From: Thermotalea metallivorans
Lineage (GTDB): Bacteria; Bacillota; Clostridia; Peptostreptococcales; Thermotaleaceae
Direction: 5' to 3'
NCBI RefSeq assembly: GCF_001562415.1
Contig: NZ_LOEE01000006.1
Span: 1 to 55,107, forward strand
Length of the DNA stretch: 55,107 nt
A program made the translations under genes and the position numbers. Of this stretch, positions 50,123 through 55,107 are shown in pieces. The notes below the pieces were generated by a model that did not search any database, was not told where the DNA came from, and saw nothing but the letters and a program-made list of their open reading frames with translations. Positions within the stretch are counted from its first letter, which is position 1; the number at the start of each line of letters is the position of its first letter.

Positions 50123-50449
50123 GTGATATTTATTAAAGGGGAAAAAATAAACGAAAATAAAATAAAAATCATATTAGTACATCATATGCCAGAAACATTG
50201 ACAGAAGAAGAAAAAATAGGAGGATATTTTATAGAAAGTATGCCGGAGCCACCTGCACACGCACCGATTGGACATGTTTATGTTCCATTTTTAAATTTAG
50301 AGACAAAAGAAGTGTTCTTTGAATTAGAAAGTAGGCCATTGTCGCAAGAAGATTTAATGAAACAAAAATTAAATGAAATAGAATTACTACAAGAAAGAAT
50401 AGAATTATTGCAACAAGCATTAGATGATTTACTGTTAGGAGGTATGTAA
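50123..50449 (+). CDS. XkdW-like tail fibre accessory protein
   Basis: A 108-residue protein from GTG 50123 with AAGGAGGGAT upstream. A proline-rich middle (SMPEPPAHAPIGHVYVPFLN) is followed by a C-terminal coiled coil (KLNEIELLQERIELLQQALD). Placed between fibre and XkdX, as XkdW is in PBSX. Role as chaperone or fibre component is by analogy. Confidence 0.7.
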   Translation: MIFIKGEKINENKIKIILVHHMPETLTEEEKIGGYFIESMPEPPAHAPIGHVYVPFLNLETKEVFFELESRPLSQEDLMKQKLNEIELLQERIELLQQALDDLLLGGM

Positions 50450-50450
50450 T

Positions 50451-50588
50451 ATGGCGGCATATCTAGCACAGCGAATTATCGACGGGGCTTACACTTACGA
50501 CTACGTCATATCTAAACGACCAGACCTAAAGGAAGGGATAGACGCATATCTGATTGAAAAAGGTAGAGAAGATTTGATTACACAATAG
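50451..50588 (+). CDS. XkdX-like small protein (45 aa)
   Basis: ATG directly after the preceding gene (TTAGGAGGTATGTAAT upstream) opens 45 codons: MAAYLAQRIIDGAYTYDYVI then SKRPDLKEGIDAYLIEKG. The pattern, a Tyr-rich helix followed by a basic loop and I-x-x-YL, fits XkdX. No known function. Confidence 0.75.
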   Translation: MAAYLAQRIIDGAYTYDYVISKRPDLKEGIDAYLIEKGREDLITQ

Positions 50589-50665
50589 GATACTATTGCG
50601 ACGTAAAATAGAAAAAATTTTTTCTTAAATAGATCTCCTTCGAACAAATTAAAAAGGGGGAACAT

Positions 50666-51661
50666 ATGAGCAGAGAAGAAGTTGTGGTTAAGGTCCTTGG
50701 CAGGATGATGTTAGAGGATCCATCCATTGATCAGCATAAGCTGCGAGCAGTCCTAGAAGAAGTGCTGTACGACTATGATGTTACCCCTGTAGAGAGGGCA
50801 TTGGCCGTCAGAAACGATATCACGGACAAATTGGTTTTGTACTTGGCGTCAAAGAAAATAGACGGCCTTAGCAATTTGACATTGGAAAACTACAAGAGGC
50901 ACCTTAGCCGATTCTCATTGTTCATCCAGAAAAATATTGAGGACATAACGGCCATGGATATCCGTATGTACTTGGCGGCATACGGCAAAACTGGCGTCAA
51001 GAACACTACTTTATCCACCGAAATATCTATCTTGCGAAGCTTCTTCAATTGGCTTGAGAATGAAGAATATATCAACAAGAGTCCAATGAGGAAAATCAAG
51101 CAAATAAAGATCGAAAAACGGCTATGTAAAGCACTCACCATTGAAGAACTTGAACTCATGAGGGAAGCCTGCAAGACTCTAAGACAAAGGGCCATGTTAG
51201 AATTCTTTTATAGCACTGGCTGCAGATTAGACGAGGTTGTTAAGCTGAATCGGTATGATATTGACTGGGGCAATATGTCTGTACGGGTAGTGGGAAAGGG
51301 CAACAAAGAACGTATCGTATATGTAAGCCCAAAATCAAAGGTCCATATCCAGAAGTATCTATCAAGTAGAAAAGATACTTGCGAAGCACTATTTGTAACC
51401 GAGCGACAGCCCATTCAAAGGTTAGGTCGTAGGAGTATAGAGAGGGAAGTGGCCAAAATAGGAAAGATGTCCGGTATTGAAAAGAATGTATACCCACATC
51501 TCTTGAGGCATACAACTGCCACGCTAATGCTCAATAATGGTGCTGATCTAGTGACTGTACAAAAGATATTGGGCCACGAGGATCCGTCAACAACGCAAAT
51601 CTATGCCCAATATTCAGACGAAAACGTACAACATGAATACAGGAAGCATCTTATACAATAA
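50666..51661 (+). CDS. Second tyrosine recombinase (XerC/D-like)
   Basis: A 331-residue recombinase with R187 (TGCRLDEVV), K211 (GKGNKER), H278-x-x-R281 (HLLRHTTATLML), H304 (LGHEDPSTTQ) and nucleophile Y313. The N-terminal SAM-like domain (about 55-145) is Xer-type; residues 1-50 form an extra helical extension. It lies between the fibre and lysis genes, transcribed with them, and is distinct from the left-end integrase. Its substrate site was not found; roles may include genome-multimer resolution or site-specific variation. Confidence 0.92.
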   Translation: MSREEVVVKVLGRMMLEDPSIDQHKLRAVLEEVLYDYDVTPVERALAVRNDITDKLVLYLASKKIDGLSNLTLENYKRHLSRFSLFIQKNIEDITAMDIRMYLAAYGKTGVKNTTLSTEISILRSFFNWLENEEYINKSPMRKIKQIKIEKRLCKALTIEELELMREACKTLRQRAMLEFFYSTGCRLDEVVKLNRYDIDWGNMSVRVVGKGNKERIVYVSPKSKVHIQKYLSSRKDTCEALFVTERQPIQRLGRRSIEREVAKIGKMSGIEKNVYPHLLRHTTATLMLNNGADLVTVQKILGHEDPSTTQIYAQYSDENVQHEYRKHLIQ

Positions 51662-51664
51662 CAC

Positions 51665-51689
51665 AGGAGAGTTATGACTCTCCTTTTTG
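51665..51689 (+). terminator. Terminator between the recombinase and the holin
   Basis: AGGAGAGT (51665-51672) pairs perfectly with ACTCTCCT (51677-51684) around TATG, followed by a T-run. It overlaps the holin leader. Confidence 0.82.
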
Positions 51690-51704
51690 ATTGGAGGAAT
51701 GTCA

Positions 51705-52214
51705 ATGGAGCAATGGCAGCACTATGGTGAAAAGGTTATTTCAGGGGCAAAACCTTTTTTGGGGATAATATTGGCCTGTATCAACTACATATTATTCCCT
51801 GATCAAGCGTATCAAACTGCAACCATGGCGGTAGGAATCACCATTCTTTTGGATATCATTACGAAATATATTGCCCTTAGCAAACAGGCTGGCAGCTATC
51901 GAAATGCTGTCAAAACAAAGGTAATATGGTCAAAGACATTGTGGGAAGGCACGAAAATTAAACTAATATCTTATTTAGTTGTGGCAATCCTGGCAGGGCT
52001 TTCTTACAGGGTTACGATGCTTACTCAGGTTAGTGTGTTCTTGGCCACAGTTGTATATTCTGTAGTATTTCTAAGGGAAGCGCAATCTATACTAGAGAAT
52101 CTTTGTGATGCTGGAGCGGATCTAAAATGGTTGCTCATATGGACGAAGCGAAAGCAGGAGCAGATCCTGGAGAGTGAGATCCAAAAAGGAAGTGATAAAA
52201 TTGAGCAGATTTGA
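51705..52214 (+). CDS. Phage holin (phi29/Cp-1-type holin family)
   Basis: A 169-residue membrane protein read from ATG 51705 with GGAGG upstream. Three hydrophobic helices lie around residues 14-31, 39-56 and 84-118, with a basic loop between helices 2 and 3 and a charged C terminus. GEKVISGAKPFLGIILACIN and TKVIWSKTLWEGTKIKLISY fit the phage_holin_4 family. It forms lesions that let the endolysin out. It overlaps the endolysin by 14 bases. Confidence 0.8.
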   Translation: MEQWQHYGEKVISGAKPFLGIILACINYILFPDQAYQTATMAVGITILLDIITKYIALSKQAGSYRNAVKTKVIWSKTLWEGTKIKLISYLVVAILAGLSYRVTMLTQVSVFLATVVYSVVFLREAQSILENLCDAGADLKWLLIWTKRKQEQILESEIQKGSDKIEQI

Positions 52215-52887
52215 GATTGTAACCATTGAGGAATTACTAAAGCGTCTTGAAAAATACAGTTACAGGCAACTGCATATTCATCATACATGGAAACCAGATC
52301 ATTCAAATTTTAACGGGAAGAATCATATTCAGCTACAGGAAGGAATGTACATTTATCATACAAAAACAAATAAGTGGCAGGATATTGCACAGCACGTTAC
52401 CCTAATGCCAGATGGGACTTTCGTAACCGGCAGGAATTTTTCTAAGGATCCTGTAAGTATCCAGGGTTGGAATACCGGGGCTTTTGCAGTAGAAATGCTA
52501 GGAAACTTCGATATTGGGTGTGATAAACTTGAAGGCAAACAAAAGGAAAGTTTAATTAAATTGGCCAGATATTTTGCAGAACGATTTGGTCCAGAGTCCA
52601 TCAAATTTCACAATGAAGGTCCTGGAGTGAAAAAAACATGTCCTGGATCCTTGCTAGACAAAAAAGAATTCATGAAGGAGGTATTGGCTATGGGGAAAGT
52701 ATTTAAAGATGTAGAAGATGGCCGTTGGAGTGCCAAATATATTGAAGCTGCCAAAAATCTGGATCTAATCAGTGGAAATACCGACGGCACGTTTCATCCT
52801 ACGAGCCCGCTCACACGGGAACAGGCAGCGGTGCTAATGGTAAGATTGTATGAAAAAATAACCGGTAGAAAGGTGGTTGAAGAATAA
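52201..52887 (+). CDS. Endolysin: N-acetylmuramoyl-L-alanine amidase with an SLH domain
   Basis: A 228-residue endolysin read from TTG 52201 with AGGAAG upstream. Residues 1-165 form an Amidase_2 domain (HIHHTWKPDHSNF, HVTLMPDGTFVTGRN, FAVEMLGNFD, then KFHNEGPGVKKTCPG), a zinc amidase that cuts between muramic acid and L-alanine. Residues about 172-225 are one S-layer homology motif (FKDVEDGRWSAKYIEAAKNL, GTFHPTSPLTREQAAVLM), which binds pyruvylated secondary cell-wall polymer. It overlaps holin and is followed by LLH holin. Confidence 0.92.
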   Translation: MSRFEIVTIEELLKRLEKYSYRQLHIHHTWKPDHSNFNGKNHIQLQEGMYIYHTKTNKWQDIAQHVTLMPDGTFVTGRNFSKDPVSIQGWNTGAFAVEMLGNFDIGCDKLEGKQKESLIKLARYFAERFGPESIKFHNEGPGVKKTCPGSLLDKKEFMKEVLAMGKVFKDVEDGRWSAKYIEAAKNLDLISGNTDGTFHPTSPLTREQAAVLMVRLYEKITGRKVVEE

Positions 52888-53204
52888 TGGATGGAGATGT
52901 TATTGTAAAAATAGGAACGGCAGTGATAGCCCTTATTGGAGCTATTATTACTTATATTGTGATTCCTTATATCAAAAGTAAAACAACTATTGAACAACAG
53001 AAAAACGCAGAATTTTGGGTTAAAATAGCTGTAAGTGCAGCAGAACAGATTTACAGGCAGCCCGGGTTGGGAGAAAAGAAAAAACAATATGTCATTAATT
53101 TCTTGCAAAAACAAGGAATCAAAATTACTATGGAGCAGTTGGATATACTCATTGAATCTGCAGTTTTGGAATTGAATAAAAATGTAAAATTAGCCGGGGC
53201 TTAG
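52887..53204 (+). CDS. LLH-family phage holin
   Basis: A 105-residue protein with one N-terminal transmembrane helix (about 7-27) and a helical cytoplasmic tail (AEFWVKIAVSAAEQIYRQPG, KKKQYVINFLQKQGIKIT). It matches the LLH holin family in pattern and in its place next to the endolysin. With the upstream holin it may form a holin-antiholin pair. ATG immediately at the endolysin stop. Confidence 0.85.
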   Translation: MDGDVIVKIGTAVIALIGAIITYIVIPYIKSKTTIEQQKNAEFWVKIAVSAAEQIYRQPGLGEKKKQYVINFLQKQGIKITMEQLDILIESAVLELNKNVKLAGA

Positions 53205-53220
53205 GCCCTGGCTTTTTTTG
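53192..53220 (+). terminator. Terminator of the late operon
   Basis: AGCCGGGGC (53192-53200) pairs with GCCCTGGCT (53205-53213), followed by a T-run. It ends the lysis module. The 218 bases after it contain no gene. Confidence 0.85.
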
Positions 53221-53438
53221 TTTTTGAGAAATGTTTTGTACTATCTTTTAGTGGTATCAAATAAAATATTGATGTTAGTATATATGAAATATAGATAGGC
53301 GATGTATAGACAAATATAAGAAATGGCAAGAATGCTCAAATAAAACAAAAAAACGTTCGACAAACCTTGTATTTTGAAAGGAATTTTGATATTGTTAGAG
53401 ATAAGATGGAGCGTTATTTTTAAAAGGAGGATGTGTTT

Positions 53439-53705
53439 ATGAGTGAAAAGCGTGTTTATGCTAATAGGGTTGATATTAATACATCCGTATATGATGTATT
53501 ATGTACGTTTTACACTATGTCGCCATTAAGAGATGAAAAAAATATAATAGTTGGAGAAAATGTTGTTGATAAAGCTGAAATATATATGAGCCCACAGCTT
53601 GCCAAAGCATTAGCAATGTTATTAACAGAGCAAGTACGTATATACGAAGAAAATTTTGGGGAAATAAAATTTTCACAGATGAATAATAATAGTAGTGAGA
53701 AATAG
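53439..53705 (+). CDS. DUF3467 family protein
   Basis: An 88-residue protein read from ATG 53439 after AAAGGAGG. The end (YMSPQLAKALAMLLTEQVRI then YEENFGEIKF) carries the DUF3467 signature (SP-x-x-AK-x-L...YE-x-x-FG-x-I). The function is unknown; members are often near toxin or defence genes. It heads the post-lysis accessory unit and precedes the candidate nuclease by ten bases. Confidence 0.82.
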   Translation: MSEKRVYANRVDINTSVYDVLCTFYTMSPLRDEKNIIVGENVVDKAEIYMSPQLAKALAMLLTEQVRIYEENFGEIKFSQMNNNSSEK

Positions 53706-53715
53706 AGGTGGTTAG

Positions 53716-54060
53716 ATGTTTACTACCACAGATCCTCGTGGTTATATAATATCATGCTCTACCGAAAGATTCAATGAGCATATTGTCTCAGGACACGTAA
53801 TAATGAGAGATAACCTTAATGCAATAAAGAGCACAATTGAGGAACCAGAAGTAATTTATAAAAGTAGTCAATCGCCAATAAGAGATGTTTATTTCTCAAA
53901 AGTACCTACATCTTCTTATCCCAAAATGTATACTAAAGTGGTAGTTCAAATTGATGATGGAAATATGACCGGAGAAGTAGTAAGTGCATGGCCACAAAAA
54001 GATATTTCTGGAGGGATAGATTCAGGAGGAATAGTGTATGTTAAAAATAAACTACGATAG
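53716..54060 (+). CDS. Candidate BECR-fold (PBECR-type) nuclease toxin
   Basis: A 114-residue protein. DPRGYIISCSTERFNEHIVSGH, with a His in EHI and another in GHVIM, followed by IKSTIEEPEVIYKSSQSPIR and KVVVQIDDGNMTGEVVSAWP, follows the layout of the phage-associated barnase/EndoU/colicin/RelE-like nuclease families: an opening D-x-x-G strand, HI-x-x-H helix, then a beta sheet ending in a (T/S)A segment. This is a pattern-based assignment. It overlaps the DUF2283 gene by 23 bases, supporting a toxin-antitoxin pair. Confidence 0.65.
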   Translation: MFTTTDPRGYIISCSTERFNEHIVSGHVIMRDNLNAIKSTIEEPEVIYKSSQSPIRDVYFSKVPTSSYPKMYTKVVVQIDDGNMTGEVVSAWPQKDISGGIDSGGIVYVKNKLR

Positions 54061-54280
54061 GAAATTTGATATTTTGTATTTAAGCATTGGAGAACCACGG
54101 CCTTCATATGGAGAAGAAGAAACACCAGGGCTAGTTGTTTTGAAAGACATAGAAACTGATGAGATAACTGGCTTTACTATTTTTGATTTTAAAAAAAGAG
54201 TAGATACTGATAGTCTTAATGAGCTAAATCTGCCTTGTAAAATTGATTTCAAACAATTGGAATCATTGGAATTAAATTAA
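54038..54280 (+). CDS. DUF2283 protein, probable partner/antitoxin
   Basis: An 80-residue DUF2283 protein: YDRKFDILYLSIGEPRPSYG then EEETPGLVVLKDIETDEITG and FTIFDFKKRV is the family signature. DUF2283 genes are commonly paired with small toxin-like nucleases. The start lies inside the candidate nuclease, indicating coupled translation. I infer an antitoxin role. Confidence 0.82.
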   Translation: MLKINYDRKFDILYLSIGEPRPSYGEEETPGLVVLKDIETDEITGFTIFDFKKRVDTDSLNELNLPCKIDFKQLESLELN

Positions 54281-54295
54281 ATAAATACGGTGCAG

Positions 54296-54328
54296 AACTC
54301 ATGCAATAGAGCATGAGTTTTTAGTTTT
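54296..54328 (+). terminator. Terminator after the DUF2283 gene
   Basis: AACTCATGC (54296-54304) pairs perfectly with GCATGAGTT (54311-54319), followed by a T-rich tract. Confidence 0.85.
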
Positions 54329-54343
54329 TACCCACCACCACAA

Positions 54344-54371
54344 AAAACCTACCGGATATTTGGTAGGTTTT
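54344..54371 (-). terminator. Terminator of the right-end leftward genes
   Basis: AAAACCTACC (54344-54353) pairs with GGTAGGTTTT (54362-54371); the minus strand continues into a T-run. It lies at the stop of the HTH gene and may work in both directions. Confidence 0.8.
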
Positions 54372-54588
54372 AGCATTTTGGCCTATAATACTTATTTCTG
54401 AGATCATGTTGGATTTCCTTCCGAGCTACAACGTCTTGTTTTAGGTAGATACCTTTCTTTACAGCCTCTAGTTTTCCAGTCCGATTCATATCTGAAAGCC
54501 TTTGTTTGCTGATTCCAAGATATTCACATACTTCATTGCTATCCATAGTTTCTTCTTGGATCAATTTAATAAGTTCTTCCCTAGTCAT
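54370..54588 (-). CDS. Small HTH DNA-binding protein
   Basis: A 72-residue protein read from ATG 54588 with AAAGG upstream. It carries an excisionase/HTH_17-like motif: MDSNEVCEYLGISKQRLSDM then NRTGKLEAVKKGIYLKQDVV. It is the last gene of a leftward cluster with two micro membrane proteins, at the right edge of the prophage region. Possible regulator or second excisionase; unproven. Confidence 0.7.
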   Translation of the reverse strand: MTREELIKLIQEETMDSNEVCEYLGISKQRLSDMNRTGKLEAVKKGIYLKQDVVARKEIQHDLRNKYYRPKC

Positions 54589-54592
54589 AATA

Positions 54593-54745
54593 TCAACCTT
54601 TCGACTTTTTGATTCTGTTATTGCTATAAACAATCATGCCGATTCCTAGCATAACTAACCAAAAATTCTTTGCTAGTGCTGCAAGAATAAGAAATACCGT
54701 ACCTGTGGCAAGGGAAATTTGATGGATTAATAACTGCTTTGACAT
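54593..54745 (-). CDS. Micro membrane protein (50 aa, two helices)
   Basis: ATG at 54745 (AGGATGGTGAT upstream) opens 50 codons: an N-terminal segment MSKQLLIHQISLATGTVFLI, then LAALAKNFWLVMLGIGMIVY and a basic tail. Two hydrophobic helices and positive-inside ends suggest a small membrane protein. It precedes the HTH gene by four bases. Confidence 0.6.
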   Translation of the reverse strand: MSKQLLIHQISLATGTVFLILAALAKNFWLVMLGIGMIVYSNNRIKKSKG

Positions 54746-54808
54746 AACAATCACCATCCTATCTTCTTATTATTTTTAGGAGGTAAGGTTTGGGGGGTTA
54801 CCCCAACC

Positions 54809-54904
54809 TCACAACTTCTTTCGGATTTCTAAGACTTTATCTACTATTTGAAGTGCTAAGTAGATAATTCCTAGGATTGCAAGGACGATTTGCAATTTAT
54901 CCAT
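54809..54904 (-). CDS. Micro membrane protein (31 aa)
   Basis: ATG at 54904 after GGAGGTGAGGGAA opens 31 codons: MDKLQIVLAILGIIYLALQI then VDKVLEIRKKL. One membrane helix and a charged end. The excellent ribosome site makes it a real gene in spite of its size; it may be a small toxin-like or regulatory peptide. Confidence 0.55.
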   Translation of the reverse strand: MDKLQIVLAILGIIYLALQIVDKVLEIRKKL

Positions 54905-55004
54905 TTCCCTCACCTCCTAATATTATTATAGCATATCTACGTAAAAAATCAATAGGTTTACAGAAAAAACTAGAAATTATTCTTAGAGTAAAATTATAGT
55001 TGGC

Positions 55005-55036
55005 AAATAAAATAGGCTACCGGTTTAGGGTAGCCT
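55005..55036 (-). terminator. Hairpin with minus-strand T-run near the right edge
   Basis: AGGCTACC (55014-55021) pairs with GGTAGCCT (55029-55036); the minus strand runs on into a T-rich stretch. It probably ends a leftward gene lying beyond the window, or acts in both directions. Confidence 0.55.
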
Positions 55037-55096
55037 GGAGCACAATCATCCTGTATAATATTAATTATCCCAAAAAACAAATACAGGGTGGTGACT

Positions 55097-55107
55097 ATGC
55101 TCAATAA
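55097..55107 (+). CDS. Possible gene start cut by the window edge
   Basis: ATG at 55097 follows AGGGTGGTGACT, and a TATAAT-like box lies near 55054. Only three codons are visible (M-L-N), so nothing can be said of the product. Confidence 0.3.

Larger units (their letters stand above)
15681..54330. mobile_element. Contractile-tailed (PBSX-like myovirus) prophage
   Basis: The modules run in standard order: integrase, lysogeny switch, replication, terminase, SPP1-type portal and MuF head genes, scaffold and capsid, sheath and tube, chaperones, tape measure, XkdP-XkdX baseplate and fibre genes, lysis, then accessory genes. All core modules appear intact. The ends are approximate: no matching att repeats were found by eye between 15,500-15,750 and the last 2 kb, so the right end may extend past the window. 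Confidence 0.9.

Noticed and set aside
1-55107. CRISPR arrays, tRNA and rRNA genes
   Set aside because: I looked for regularly spaced repeats and tRNA cloverleaf signatures by eye and saw none; small or degenerate ones could be missed without a covariance-model scan.

Overview
The window looks like a chromosome segment of a spore-forming, low-GC Gram-positive anaerobe (class Clostridia). Supporting signs are strong AGGAGG-type ribosome sites with frequent TTG/GTG starts, a Spo0E-like phosphatase, a DUF881 protein, a T-box-controlled tyrS, and a prophage whose tail genes follow the Bacillus PBSX/XkdK-XkdX order. I cannot name the species. There are no rRNA or tRNA genes and no CRISPR array.

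Bases 1-15,500 are chromosomal. After the tail of an unidentified gene (2-124) comes an AT-rich three-gene operon (270-5048): an ATP-grasp ligase, a 746-residue protein that I read as a caspase-like (C25/CHAT-type) peptidase with a zinc ribbon, and an MFS exporter. A scar of an ABC exporter follows, then a succinate/glutarate-semialdehyde dehydrogenase, a DUF881 protein, broken IS21 and IS3 elements, a long palindrome, a secreted DUF2680 protein, a METTL25-type methyltransferase and a free-methionine-R-sulfoxide reductase. On the minus strand lie tyrS with its T-box leader (specifier UAC), modB, modA, a perfect inverted repeat matching a ModE operator, modE, and the Spo0E-like gene.

From about 15.7 kb to at least 53.2 kb lies an apparently complete contractile-tailed prophage. 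Leftward lysogeny genes (integrase, ImmA, a small coiled-coil protein, CI-like repressor) face a rightward early region across an intergenic region carrying two GTAC-N5-GTAC palindromes that overlap the early promoter; a third copy lies at the end of cro. The early and replication genes include an antirepressor, ERF annealing protein, DUF4373 replication protein, TOPRIM primase-helicase, a radical SAM protein, RusA, a 22-codon SSB stub, a RemA-like DUF370 protein and an HTH late regulator. The packaging and head genes (TerS, TerL, portal, MuF head protein, scaffold, capsid, connectors) are followed by sheath, tube, frameshifted tail chaperones, tape measure, baseplate, fibre, a second tyrosine recombinase, holin, SLH-bearing amidase and LLH holin.

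Several cargo units stand out. (1) The MuF head protein has a C-terminal RelA/SpoT-synthetase-like domain and is followed by a small acidic gene, forming a probable toxin-immunity pair carried in the capsid module. (2) A soluble protein plus four-helix membrane protein (28433-30040), closed by its own terminator, sits just before the terminase; its architecture resembles RexA/RexB. (3) A membrane-anchored gene with its own promoter and terminator lies inside the tail operon (41828-42470). (4) A candidate BECR-fold nuclease with a DUF2283 partner lies after the lysis genes. The right prophage boundary was not found and may lie beyond the window.
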